A DNA stretch of 64,000 nucleotides from Epiperipatus broadwayi (GCA_028023455.1 JAQFVV010006246.1:2035501-2099500), one strand, 5' to 3'; shown: positions 48,212 through 60,352, counted from the first letter of the stretch. Notes: generated by a model not told the origin, from the letters alone. Program-made: numbers and translations.

Positions 48212-49402
48212 CACCCCAGATTGCAAAAGTATTTACACATTTTGTATAAATTTCAATAAAACATTTATTTAAGGAAAGGTATTCATTTAAAGTATAAACA
48301 CAATCTTACCAGATATTTAAAATACATAGCAAGAACTCATTAATTCCCCCCCTCCCTTTTCTAAATTCGTAAGATCAGGTTTAATTAGCATTTACAAAGA
48401 AACTTAAGTGAGAAAATATAAAATATTATTAAAATTAAATCATAACCGCACTAAATGATAGAAATAATATGAAGCGTGAGTTGGATGACAGATTAATGGC
48501 ATAGCAGAGAATTGATATAAAATATTAACAGCTTTTAAAACATTAAACAGGAAAATATTAGTTTACAAATTAAATTATAACATTAAAATGGGTTAAGGCG
48601 ATTATACAGTCTTTGGGCTGGTTATCTCAGGATTCTGTGAAGTGTTGACACATCTACTGTGGCAGGCGGCATTCTTGGAGCTACATCTCTGCATGGGTTA
48701 GGTTGAAGATGAAGGGCAGCAGCTTGGCCTCAAAATTTCACTGGATGTGAAGACACCCAGCAACGATTGACCAAACTCTGACATAATAGATTTTTAGCCC
48801 TATTTATGTCAGTTTTTAACCCCTCAGGGGTTGTTTGTTTTAATTAAGATTTCCTGACTCTAATTTACAAAAATATTTTACCTATTGCTAGTGGAGATGC
48901 AATCAGTAGATAACTGTCCAAGAATAAATTCAAATCAATTTCCAGATTGGAAATAGATTTGATAAAAAATATTAATCTCTAATTAAAATCAATTAGCTTT
49001 GTTTTAAATTTTACTTTAATTTAAAAATTCCTTTTTAATCATTCTTGGACAGTCGGTGATTGTACTGTATTTGCCATCTTGAAGTTTTATGTACTTATAT
49101 GAAAAAAAATATGTAAAAAATAAATAACATATAGTTAAGAAAAAAAATACAAAATTATTTACAAGATTGTTTGCACTTTTATATGTATATATAAAAGCTC
49201 CATTAATATATGTATATATCTGAGTCACATCCATAAAAGTCAATGTTTAAAATTAAAGAAAATTTTTATTTGAAATTTATATTTATAAACTTTTATAGAC
49301 GCTTCTCAGAAATATATGTATAGTTTATATACATGTGACAAAAACAGTGGGTTAAGTGATAGAACAATGGAGCTCAATCTTGGGCTAAGATCGACTGCTA
49401 CA
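48212..49402. other. Right flank segment of the 11.5 kb insertion
   Basis: Non-coding. The part 48590-48790 is less AT-rich. A small element with inverted ends lies at 48917-49053. A CCCCCCCTCCC tract is at 48345. Confidence 0.5.
48917..49053. mobile_element. Small element with inverted ends (MITE-like)
   Basis: ACTGTCCAAGAAT near 48917 and ATTCTTGGACAGT ending near 49053 are perfect inverted ends, about 137 bp apart. A second inverted pair (CAATTTCCAG/ATTGGAAAT) sits inside. No clear target duplication. Confidence 0.6.
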
Positions 49403-50616
49403 ATAGATATTTCATTAATCTTTAGTCTAGAAATTTGTGAGAATCCTTCCCTAAAAATAAATTTTTTAACAACAGTCCAAAAGTTGCTTAATTTAGTTGA
49501 TTTTAAAGAATCAATTTGAGTAGAATAGAAAAATAATTTAGCTTTGAGTATATCTTTCTTTATTTCTTTATGAAGAACCTTTAGCTGAATTTTAAATTCT
49601 TCATTAGCAGGAAACCTTTTGAAAAGCTTGTACAATTTCTTCTTTCTGTTAACTTTTGATATTAACTCATTTGTAATCCAATCATGTCTCTTCAAATCTT
49701 TCTTCTTTATATATTTTATAAAAAAACAATAATCTATAAAATCTTTTATCTTGTCAACAAAGAATGAAAATGCATAATTTACATCATTCAACTCAAAGAT
49801 TAAATTCCAATCATATTTAGTAATTAAGGAATGCAAACAATCATGAGATAAAAGTTTAAAACACTTTTTACAATGAGAAAAATTCTTTTTAAAAGTAACA
49901 ACAATTCCTCTGTGATCTGTAAGACACCAATCCAAAAAAGATGTTTTCAAAAGAATATTTTCAGGACATCTAGCAAAGATGTTGTCAATAAGTGAAGATG
50001 ATGAAGATGTAACACATGTAGGATGAAATAAACATTGAATAAATCCAAAAAGTGACAGCATATTTAAATAATGTTCAGCAGCAACAGAAATTTCATCAGA
50101 AATATTAATGTTCAAGTCACCAACAAGAATAATGAATTTATCATTTAATCTAGTAAGTAAATCACCAAGTTCATCACTAAAACTTTCAACTGTATGACTG
50201 CAAGACCTATACAGAGCAATAAGTGTTAATTTGTCTGAACCTAAAATGAAATTTAAAACAAGACACTCAGAAGAATCAAAAACTGCATCAATAGAAGTCA
50301 CCCAAAGCACTGATTTATAATAAACTAAAACTCCACCTGACCTATTATTAATTCTAGAATTAATAATTGATGTATATCCCTCTAACTCATACAGTCCTTT
50401 TTCACATTCCTTAATTCAGATCTCAGACAAAATTTTAATATCAAATGAATAATCAAGTGAATGTAAAAGAATTAACAACTCATCAAAGTGTTTCCTCACA
50501 CTACGAATATTTATATGAAAAATCTTAAAATTTTCAATAGCCAAATTATCTTCTCCTGTAACTATTTTTAAAAGATAACCCATGTCATAAATTTGACAAA
50601 TCGGATTCAGAACCAA
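49403..50616 (-). pseudogene. LINE-1 copy, ORF2 endonuclease part
   Basis: Frame from 50616 with NFKIFHINIRSVRKHFDELL (the early conserved Asn), then SEI followed by an in-frame TGA at about 50,416-50,418. After the stop the same frame continues: RSGGVLVYYK, LTLIALYRSC, FIILVGDLNINISDE with the metal-binding Asp and Asn, HPTCVTSSSSSLIDNIF and WCLTDHRGI with the catalytic Asp-His. After the domain come a basic linker (RKKKLYKLFKRFPANEEF) and LSNFWTVVKKFIFREGFSQI. The frame runs into the 11.5 kb insertion at 49402 and resumes at 37916. The single stop and the insertion are the only visible breaks in this half. Confidence 0.88.
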
Positions 50617-51514
50617 TCCTAATAGTCCTATTTCCTGTATCTTCCCTCAACCAAATTTTCCCATCTTTAATCCAAAGAAACCTATACTTATTTTCTTTAG
50701 CCATTGTACGAACTTTCCAAAATAATTTCCTATTATCAGACAACAAATCTTCATTTAAATATATACACTTATCAATTGTAGCAATAGAAAAAACATCAGA
50801 TAGATATAATTTAATTCTTTTACCTCCTAACAAGAATAAATCTCTTACCATTTTACTAACAAAATTAACTTTTATTACAGGCCTAAAACTACCTCCATAT
50901 TTTAATCTATAAATAAAATTAATATAATTTTAATTAAAGTCTGACAATTCTAATCTTTTAGCTATATATTCAACCATCTTAAATAAATTTTCATCATTAG
51001 CATATTCAACACCAACAATTTCAATATTGTTTTCTAATCTTTGCTGGTTTAAATAAAAAATTTCTTCTTGGAAATTGCATAACAAAGAATCTTGTGCTTT
51101 TACTTTTTCTTGCATTTCATTAAATTCTCTAATCAATATTTTTATATTATTTTGAAGTAATTCAAGTTCTAAAAGTATAGCAAAAGACTGAGATAAGGAA
51201 TCAATTTTATTCTGTAAAACAGTAAGCATATCAAGTTTTCTACTCATCTGCTGAAGTAATTCAAGACTAGAATTATTATCTAAAGAATTAGATAAGGAAT
51301 CAGAACTAGATCCATCATTTAAAGTCAAATTTAAATTAGTTCCTGCTCTACAATTTTTACACCTCCATAATGCTTTATTTGTAGATGACATATTTTTAAA
51401 TGTCTTTTCACTTACCGTATTACATTTAAAATGAACATTCCCATTACAATCCAGACAAGTTATAAAATTTCCACCAAAAGGAAGAGCTAAATGACAAGAA
51501 TTACATTTCACCAT
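50585..51514 (-). pseudogene. LINE-1 copy, ORF1 with PHD-like finger
   Basis: Starts MVKCNSCHLALPFGG. The finger shows CNSC, CLDCNGNVHFKC and WRCKNC in PHD order. A Ser/Asn-rich spacer and a coiled-coil-like region (about residues 85-175, leucine-rich) follow, then IEIVGVEYANDENLFKMVEY, the RNA-binding half. An in-frame TAA at 50930-50932 interrupts it. The same frame continues through YGGSFRPVIKVNF to CIYLNEDLLSDNRKLFWKVR and KYRFLWIKDGKIWLRED, the typical end of such ORF1 proteins. The end overlaps the beginning of ORF2 by about 30 bp in another frame. Confidence 0.85.
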
Positions 51515-51550
51515 AATAATAATAAAATCTAAAGTTTTAAAACTAAACAA

Positions 51551-52858
51551 ACAAAAAAAAAAATTAAAACTAATTAAAATTCCAACAGAGATTAAAAAGT
51601 AAGATAATTAAGAATCTAAAGTAAAGATAAAAAAAAAAAAACCAAAAAGAATAAAATAAATAAATTAATTAAAAAAAAAATTCCAACAAAGATAAAAAAA
51701 CTAAGATAAAAAAAAATTCTAAAACAAGATAAAAAAATAATAATAATAATATTAAAAAATGGCTACTTAAAAATAAGTTAAAAGAAATCAATAAATAAAA
51801 ATTGAAAATACTTTCAAAACAACATCAATAAAATCTCCAAACTCTATTTAATAATACTATCACAAGTAGGAAAAAAACTTAGCCAAATAAGAATTATAGA
51901 ATTCAAAAATCAGAGAGACAAATAACACATGTTAACTTTACAAAGTCAGCAGCAATAATAATACTTTTATTTCTGTCTGATCTTTTAAGTAAATCTGTAA
52001 ATGATTTTTCTATCACTGTATTTGCACAGTTTTTGTATATCACTGAAACAAAGTTTACATATATTGTAATGGACAACAGAAACTTTAACATCCATCATCA
52101 GAGGGTGCTGCCAAACCTCTAATTTTGATAATTTATGGATCAGGTACCAGTGCCTAACACAGCTGTATCATCACTCATTTATCAAAAATTACCACTAGAT
52201 TTTCTTGGCAAAATAACAATTGGCAGAGCAGACAACAGTAAGCAAAAAGCTTACTTAACGAGAAAAATATTAATGACCGCAAATAGCTCAAGCAGTAATC
52301 AAAATAATAAATCACGGGGCCAAAACATATAATAATAGGCTCCATGGTATATAAATATTTAGAATCCATCTATATGATGATACACATGCATGCATACCAG
52401 TTTCTTTACTTTCAGATGCATATTGCACAGAGTAAGCAAGAAAATTTCCGACAAATAATTTATAAATACAAGCATGTACACATCATGTCAAGTTCACATA
52501 TATAATAATTTTAAAAAAAATCTTCAGAAGGATATTAATAATTTTATATAAATTGTAATATGTATAAAAACTCAATCTCTTTTTAAACTTTTTTTCCTTT
52601 TCAAAGAAACCTGGATTATAATTAATAATTGCGAAAGTCTTTTTTTTTTAAAAAAAAAAAATCTTGTGAAGTGAAAAAGATTTAACTTTCTTTCAAAAAA
52701 AAAAAAAAAACTTTTACGAAGAAAAACAAGATTAAAGTTTAGAAATAGATTCAAACGATCGATAGCAGATACATTTTAAGGATACATTATAGAAATATTA
52801 TTAATAGCAATAAAAAATAGTTTATAAACAGACAAAAGGTCAAGCAAGATATATACAT
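51551..52858. other. AT-rich region with A/T runs
   Basis: 51551-51860 is extremely A-rich with TTCCAACA(A/G)AGAT repeated twice and may be the 5' untranslated part of the LINE. The rest holds no recognised feature; poly-T and poly-A tracts occur at 52640-52710. Confidence 0.5.
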
Positions 52859-52861
52859 ATG

Positions 52862-53125
52862 TAAGTTGTATAATAATAAGAGTACAATAATAAATATAGA
52901 ATATAACTAATAACTTAATGTATAGTGAATATGTAAAATAAGAGCAATAAGTTGTATAATAATAAGAGTACAATAATAAATGGAGAATAAAACTAATAAC
53001 TTGTAATGAATAGTGAATATGTAAAATAAGAATAATAAGTTGTATAATAATAAGAGTACAATAATAAATGTAGAATAAAACTAATAACTGTAATATATAA
53101 TAAATATGTAAAATAACTGTATAGT
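52862..53125. repeat. Three-copy ~87 bp tandem repeat
   Basis: Units start TAAGTTGTATAATAATAAGA at 52862, 52948 and 53036. The third unit decays near 53,120. Confidence 0.9.
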
Positions 53126-53570
53126 AATTATGTATAACGATTGTGTAAAATTGCAATGTTGTTAAATCATAGAGAGCCCAGCTGACCTTATAGGGGCAGA
53201 AAACTGTATAAAATACCATATATAGTGAGAAATGTAAAAATACTGCATGTATGTGAAAACGTATGTGAAAACACCATATATGGTTAGGTATGTAAGAGAC
53301 TCCAGAAGTCTTGAAGGATATATAAACCACCATAACCTGATCTATTTGTTCTGAGTATTAATTATAATTTAGAGATTCCTGCCTCTGTAAGTCCAAAAGC
53401 AGGACTAGGGTTATTATATGCAGGTCACCACGACCTTTTATTATTTTATTACGTCTTATAATAGGCAATGTATATAGTTAAAATTATTCGTATTAAACTA
53501 TAATCTTACCATCTCAGTTCTGCCTTTGTCCATTTATTTACTTGCTGGTCGTAAGACACAGCTAGTATAA
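53126..53570. other. Possible solo LTR remainder
   Basis: Downstream of the tandem repeat the sequence gains GC and shows a TATATAAA box-like motif at 53318, GTTCTGAGTATTAAT, and an AAACTATAATCTTACC stretch before GGTCGTAAGACACA at 53547. This is the look of an LTR promoter, and the 87 bp units could be its enhancer-like part. No partner LTR was found, so the call is weak. Confidence 0.3.
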
Positions 53571-54079
53571 ATATAAAATTAAAACCATTAACCTATATAT
53601 CAACACAATGTTAATCAGGAATAAAACTTAATTGATTTTTCTAAAAGTTTTTAATCAATAAAACAAACTATTTAATAATTGGTAATAGTTTTATAGATTA
53701 AGCATTGTTCCTGTAATTTAATTTTTTTTTTTTTACAGATTGGTAATAATTTCAGTTACAAAGTACATATTTTTTATTTTACAATTAAAATAACAGTGAC
53801 TAACATAATAAATGTTAATCTATTAAGGTGTGCTGTATATCATACAAATATATAACAAAACAAAAACTGGAATTAAACTTATGCTTTGCAAACAAAGTGT
53901 TTAAACATAAGTTAGATATTGAGATAGCAAAGATCTATTTCAACAGCCTCCATATTAGGGGGAAAATTAATTGATCATTAATGCTGACTTATTATTATAG
54001 AGAAATTTTATTTTTTAAAAAACTGATTTAAAATTAAATTTGTTGAATATTGTTTACTACTATCTGCCTTCTGAAAGCA
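53571..54079. other. AT-rich intron sequence
   Basis: Nothing recognised. Confidence 0.5.
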
Positions 54080-56400
54080 TTCTCAAATATAATTCTCTTT
54101 ATTATTTGGTATTCCTAGTTTATGTCATATATGTTTTTTCTGCTGATCAAAGGATTTGGCCATTATAGGATCCATATAAAATCCATATATGCCAGATCCA
54201 CTTTCAACAATAAAGGCATTGTAATCACTCTTCTTTTGTATTGTAAACAGTCTTTCTTATAAAGGCAAAAACTTTTTATATTGATGCTGTAAGAGATTAC
54301 TAATCTTGGCATGGTTGCTGACTTCCTTTTTCTTTGTGGAAATTGTCCAAGTACTCCAGTCTAGCACAGTTTTTTTTCTTGTTTTGCCTGTATCTCAATT
54401 TCATGCCAGATTACTTGTTGAGGAGTTTTGAATAACATGGGATAATCCTTGCCAAAATATAATCTTATAAGTGGAAATCCTATGGATTAGTTTTGAGTTA
54501 AATTAATATAGTTGGTGATGTTTTTCATTTGATTTACACATTTCCTATGGTTTGTATTTACTTACTGTCAAAATAGATGATTTAGCTCTCTCATAACTCT
54601 TTCACATGAGTTAGACTGGGGATTGCATATGGACGTTAATAGATTCTGGATGCCTTGTTGTTAAGTCCATTGTTTCCATTGCTTTGCTTTTAAAAGAGAT
54701 TCAATGACCAGTGAACATTGACTGTGGTCTTTCTGCTTCTGAATTACCTGAATGATGCTACAAGCATCAATTGCATCAATTCTCTGAATGAGTTAAGCAG
54801 CTACATATTTAGAGAACGTGTCATACATGACAATCAAGAATTGATATTGTCTGTAAGGTAGCAATGGCCCATAAAAATCAATAGTGATTAACTCATTTGG
54901 ATTCTAAGCTAAGATATTTCAGTAAATCTTTTATATATGTGTTTTGTTTTCAGGACCAATAATACATTACAATACAAACTTGGCCAATAAAAGATACTGT
55001 GAAGTATATGTTCTACTTTCTGTGAACCAAAATGTCCATAGAGCCAAGAAGTATAATTTATCAGCTTGTTTCTGAGTTCTCTTGGTATGATAATTTTCCA
55101 TGGGCTTTTCAGCAGAGGGTACTTTATAAAATAGTTTTCCATTGGTTAATCTATAATAATGTCTCATTCTTTGTAGCTGTTCAAAAACCACATATTGACT
55201 GGGCAGCTGATCACTTAAGAGAGTTATATTTTTTCCATATTCTGGATCCATTCTTTGTAGCTTATGGAGTTGTTGTAATTCTTTTTTGACTGATTTATAA
55301 ATAACTAGTGCAGTTGTTGCAATGAGGAGATTACCCACCCCAAGATAAAGTTCAGCTATTTCCATTGTGCTATGGCTCAGAATATCAGTTACTATATTAT
55401 GTCACTTTGCAGTAGATGACTTTATAAGTGAATTTTTGAAATAAAAGGTTCAATTGAATCAACCTGTCATTGATCAAATAACTACGGTTGAGAAATTCCA
55501 AACTCTTATAGTCAGTAATTTCCAAAGGCTCATACATTTTCCAGTGCTTCTTTCTCTGTTATAGTGTATTATTTTTAGCCCCCTTTAAAGTTTGATTGCA
55601 AAAGTATAATACTTTATGGTAATAATTGTCATCAACTTGAAACAGTACAATTTCCAGATTGAGGCAAATTCTATCAGTCTGGAGAAAAAAGTTTTAGAGA
55701 AGTCAGGATAAACTAGGATTATTTGTTCCAGAACTTGTTTTTAACATGACTGAAATTCTCACCTTATTTAAATGCTCAGGCCCACTGTTAGTGTTTGTGT
55801 AGAGCTGAATCAGAAACAAAGTGTCATTATCATAGTTTTGTTATAATCTGTGGTAGAAATTGAAAAGCCCAGGAATGATCTCAGCTGACAATATTAGTAG
55901 GTGGAGGAAAATTCTAGATAGCTGCAATGTTATTGAGATGAAGTTTGATACCCACTTTGCATTTTAAAAATCCTAAAAATGAACCTTCCTCTGTAGCCAG
56001 GTAACTCTTCTGCAGATTAATGATGGTGTTTTATTGCAACATACTTTTAAAAATAGTTCTAGATGTTCTAAATATTCAGTCATACTTTTAGGAGCATTGA
56101 CCACTCCATATATATTGTAACTTATGAAAAATGAGAGAAATAAACTAGCTTGGGGAAAATCAAACTCTTATTTCTTTTAAGCAGTTTTTATAAGTTTTTA
56201 CTTATGTGTATATGGTCTATCTGGATGCCACTATGTTATCTAAACCTAGATAAAGTTGCATTATATACCTACTTACACTCTACTAGGTTTGGACCTCAGT
56301 TAGTACACTATTTATACCAGAGTGTAGTATTTTCCACTTTATAACAATATCACATTTGCACTAATATTAAGGGTAAAACATCCTTATTATACTTTAATTG
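54080..56400 (-). pseudogene. Old Ty3/gypsy pol fossil (RT end, RNase H, integrase)
   Basis: No long ORF survives, but the minus strand read in all frames gives gypsy pol in the right order. RT end: EEGSFLGFLKCKVGIKLHLN and NFPPPTN (55,880-56,020). RNase H: MYEPLEITDYKSLEFLN (55,480-55,545). Integrase zinc part: LRNKLINYTSWLYGHFGSQK and FYWPSLY (54,960-55,110). Integrase core: ITIDFYGPLLPYRQYQFLIV and, later, SCERVMRELN with the presumed catalytic Glu (54,590-54,890). A C-terminal tail follows to about 54,080. There are many stops and frameshifts and no LTRs were found. It is clearly older and of a different lineage from the element at 39481-48211. Confidence 0.75.
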
Positions 56401-57107
56401 TGCAAATAATTCTCAGATAAATTATAAGATCTTAATTTCATAAATTCATATTTAACATTGTGTTACCAGCTCAGTTTAAGTACTATAGATTTATCAGATA
56501 CTTTCATGGTAGTCATGTCTCTTGCTGATGGCTCACAAATAATACACAAACACAGTGAGAACCATTATTTATCTATGGCCATTAAACACTATTAATTTAT
56601 ATATAAAAAAGATGATTTTAATAATAATTTTTTATTTCTCCATGAGGTTATTTCTAGTGATGACCACTAGAAAGAGTATAAACCTGTAGAACGTTTATTG
56701 TGACATAATTAATTTTAAAAACTGATATCTTGAAAGGATTCCTATGTAAATAAAAATTGATTTGAGGATATGTAATTAAAATGTATACAATGACTATAAG
56801 AAATGATATATATGCCTATATATGTGTGTATAAAATTAAGAAGTCATCTGAGACCATTGAGTATTGCAGAATTTGATGACAGATTTGAATATATAACTCT
56901 AAAAATTAAAATATGGATTTCTCATTTGATAACTCTATTGTATTTATATCTATCAGCAATAGTATGAGATCCCAGATCACAAAATAAAGTAGATAGTATT
57001 AAATAGAAAATCTGTATATTATTCATTTATTTATGTAATGTATGCATGAAACCATGGTCATGAGAGAATTTTAATAAAATTTTGTTTTTTTTTAAGTTAG
57101 TATTTTA
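56401..57107 (+). other. AT-rich intron sequence
   Basis: Nothing recognised. Confidence 0.5.
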
Positions 57108-57116
57108 CCTATTTAA
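57108..57116. repeat. Target duplication of RTE copy C (left)
   Basis: CCTATTTAA, repeated at 60344-60352. Confidence 0.88.
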
Positions 57117-60100
57117 TTGTCATCATCATCATTATCAACATTATCAATCCACTGCAGGATGAAGGTCTCTCCAAGTTCAATCCATCTTTTCCTATTTTTA
57201 GCTTCTCTTCTCCACATCACCCCAGCACACTTTCTTATTTCATCCATCTACCTCACATGTGTTCTCTTTCTGGGTCTTTTACAATCTCTTGGAATCCAAT
57301 TTAAAATTTCAATTGTCCATCTATTATCATCTCTTCTAACAATATGTCCAGCCCAACTCCACTTCAGTCTTTTAATTTTTTCAATGAGGTCAGTAACACC
57401 TGTTTGTTCTCTTACCCATACATTGCGTTTTCGATCCCTTCTTGTTACTCCCAACATGCATCTCTCCATACTTCTTTGAGTGGTCTGAAGTCTCTGTATT
57501 GCTCTTCTATTAAGTGTCCAAGTCTCAGATCCATAAGTAAGAACTGGCAAAACACATTTATTAAAAACCTTCCTTTTCAAACACATAGGCATATTTCCTT
57601 TTAGTATCAAGTTATTTCTACCAAAAGCACTCCAACCAAGTTTAATTCTATGATTAATTTCATCCATTATATTTCCATCTGTATTAATAATCTGACCAAG
57701 GTATTTGTAACTGTTAACTTCTTCTAACTCATCATAATCAATCTTTATTTTCATATTTTGAAAAAATCTATTAAACATTACTTTAGTCTTTTTAACATTT
57801 ATCTTTAGTCCTACTTTCCTACTTTCATCTGATAACTCCTGCAACATTTCCTGTAGCTCTAAAGCATTATTTGCAAAAACAACTACATCATCTGCAAAAT
57901 CTAAATGACTTAAATAATCTCCATTTACTTTCACTCCTTTAGCTTCCCATTTTAATCCACAAAATACTTCTTGCAGCACTGCTGTAAAAAGTTTTGGAGA
58001 TATGGAGTCACCCTGTCTTACACCCTTTTCAATGTTGATTTTCCTACTATCATTATGTAATCTAATTGTTGCTGTTGCATTTTTATAAATATTCTTTAAA
58101 ATATGACAATATCCTGGATCTACACCTTGATGATCCAATGCTTTAATCACTGAAGAAATGTTTATAGAATCAAATGCCTTTTCATAGTCTACAAATCCTA
58201 AGCATAATGGCAACTCATATTCATTTGTCCTTTCTATAACTTCTCTCAATACCTGGATATGATCTACTGTACTAAAACCACTTTTAAATCCAGCTTGTTC
58301 TCTTGGTTGGTGGAAATCCAGTGTTTTCTGTAGACGAGTTGTAATTATCTTAGTAAAAATTTTGTATAAAACTGATAAAAGACTGATAGGTCTGTAATTT
58401 CTAATATCTTCTTTATCACCTTTTTTAAATATTAATATTAATACTGCATTCTTCCAATCATCTGGTACATCTTTATCATTTAGACATTTGGTATATAACT
58501 TTGCTAAAAAAATTATATTTCTTCACCTGCTTCTTTTAATATATCAATTATAATTCCATCATTACCTGGAGCCTTCCCTTTCTTCATAAATTTAATTGCA
58601 TGTCTCACTTCCTCATTCAAAATTCTGGGCAATTCGGAAGATATAATAGGTATAGGAGGCACTTGTTCTTTATTACTATATAATTCTTGATAGAAGTCTT
58701 CTACACATTTCATGATGTCATCTCTCTTTTTAGTAATAATGCCATCTTTTTTTCTTATTGCAGATATAAATTTCCTACCAATACCAAAATGTTGTTTTAC
58801 ACTCTTTAGACTTTTATTCTCTTCTACAGCTTTCCTTGCTAGTTCACAATTATACTTTCTTATATCATTTTCAACTCTTTTCCGCACCATTTTACAAAAT
58901 TCGAGATATTCAATCTTTTTTAATGCATCATTGTTGTATATCCTCATATTCCTTCTTTTCTTCATAAATTCTCTAGTCTCAGTAGAAATTTTATTGGTCA
59001 ATTGCTGCTTTTTTCTACCAGCTATCTTTGTTGCAGTTTTTAAAAGTGTATCAGTTATTTTCCTATTAATGTCATTCAAATCTGAATCATGTTCAAAATC
59101 TACTAATACTTGAAACCGATTTGTAAGTTCTAATTTAAATTCATTAGAATGTTTCTGAAGATTAGGAATATCAACTGTAAATATTGTTTTTCTTAATAAT
59201 TTTTGTCTCTCTAGTTTTGCATTAACATGTATCTTACATCTTACTAATCGATGATCACTTCCTGTGTTAAATTTATTAAGAACATTACAATCTTGAAATA
59301 TGTATTTTCTGTTAGTCAAAATATAATCCAATTCTGCTGTACCTTCATTTGGATGCTTCCATGTCCATTTCCTTTTAACATTTTTCTCAAAAAAAGAATT
59401 CATAATATAAAGTTTTTCTTTTTCTGCAAACTCCACAAGTCTATGTCCTCTCTCATTTCTATTACCATAACCAAAATTACCTACAGCATTTTCATCTTTC
59501 ATTTGTTTACCAATTCTAGCATTAAAGTCTCCCATAACAATTTTAAAATGTTGTTTACTCTGATCAAAAGCCTTTTGTACATCCATATAAAAATCTTCTA
59601 TAACTTCATCACTATGAGAACTTGTTGGGGCATAAACCTGAATTATCTGCATTTGGTATCTGCTATTAAGTTGTAAAACTAATCTTGCCACTCTGTCTGA
59701 TACACCATCAATCTCCACAATGTTATTCTTCCATTTTTTATTTATAATGAATCCTACTCCACTTGTATTTCCAATATTTGTGCCTTTATAGTAGAGTATA
59801 TGTCCACTTTTTAAATCAATTGTTTCTTCACCTTTTCTTCTAACTTCACAAAGTCCAATAATGTCCCATTTAATATAAGACAGTTCTTCTTCTAACTCTT
59901 GCAATCTTCCTTCACTTGAAAGTGATCTGCAGTTGTAAGTACCTAAATAAAAAGTCATCATCAAATGGCAGCCTGAGTCTGCAATCAGGGGATTCTTAGC
60001 ACCCTCCGCCTTCAGCCACCAACCGCTGCCTTGGTTGGTGACTTTACAGCCTCCTGGGAATAAGGGCCATGATTTATTTTTGTCTGTCATGATTGTATAT

Positions 60101-60343
60101 ATTGGAAAAAATATTCTTAAACTCGGAGGTAAAAAGCCAATAAACTCACCACTCTGACTAATGCATGTTGGTGAGCAGCCCATCCATGTTTGTATACTAT
60201 ATGAATAATCACATTGTAATAACAGCTGCAATGACAAGATCGTATGGAGTGGACATTAGGAATTTGCCCTGCTTGGTTCCTTTAAGGCCTCCAAAAGGAA
60301 TCAAAGGATCTCCTTTCAGTTAATAGCAAACTCCTTTCTGCAG
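57117..60343 (-). mobile_element. RTE-type non-LTR retrotransposon, copy C, near full length
   Basis: A 3227 bp element with an exact 9 bp target duplication, reading on the minus strand from CTGCAGAAAGGAG to a (TGA)n tail. It includes the 5' leader whose inverted form lies in copy A. As the most complete copy it serves as family reference. It is the only RTE copy here that opposes the host gene. Confidence 0.93.
57140..60237 (-). pseudogene. RTE endonuclease-reverse transcriptase, two breaks
   Basis: The first frame (60237-58513) opens in the leader. The protein proper probably begins near 59960 (MMTFYLGTYNCRSL). It carries the full endonuclease: GLCEVRRKGEE, VYAPTSSHSDE, VMGDFNARIGKQ, TGSDHRLV. 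The RT start KGKAPGNDGI follows. A frameshift at about 58,513 in an A/T-rich run separates the rest: NYRPISLL, EQAGFKSGFSTVDHI, FVDYEKAFDSI, GVRQGDSISP and HLDFADDVVVF. The second frame ends at a TAG at 57248 where copies A and B have TGG, about 40 codons before the family's C-terminus. Apart from these two breaks all catalytic motifs are present. A family of this type makes one ~1000-residue protein. Confidence 0.92.
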
Positions 60344-60352
60344 CCTATTTAA
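60344..60352. repeat. Target duplication of RTE copy C (right)
   Basis: CCTATTTAA, identical to 57108-57116. Confidence 0.88.

Larger units (their letters stand above)
37917..49402. mobile_element. 11.5 kb insertion that splits the LINE; contains a nested gypsy element
   Basis: It begins TGTACTGGTCGA and ends, read on the opposite strand, TGTAGCAGTCGA; the ends thus match at 9 of 12 positions and have TG...CA form. Removing it together with one CAATAG copy joins the LINE endonuclease linker to the RT-proximal region in the same frame. The parts not explained by the gypsy element are 37917-39480 and 48212-49402. They share no obvious similarity with each other and encode nothing I recognise. 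It may be an LTR-type or terminal-inverted-repeat element that lost its genes, or several stacked insertions. Confidence 0.7.

Noticed and set aside
37917-49402. LTR pair for the 11.5 kb insertion
   Set aside because: I compared both flanks by eye and found no shared terminal direct repeat, so only the short inverted ends are claimed.
52776-53333. 185-codon minus ORF rich in Tyr/Ile/Leu
   Set aside because: It is the translation of the 87 bp tandem repeat and shows periodic repetition without domain character.
54909-55365. Two overlapping minus ORFs as a novel gene
   Set aside because: They are frame-shifted pieces of a gypsy integrase zinc region (HFGSQK, FYWP) and fit the older pol fossil.
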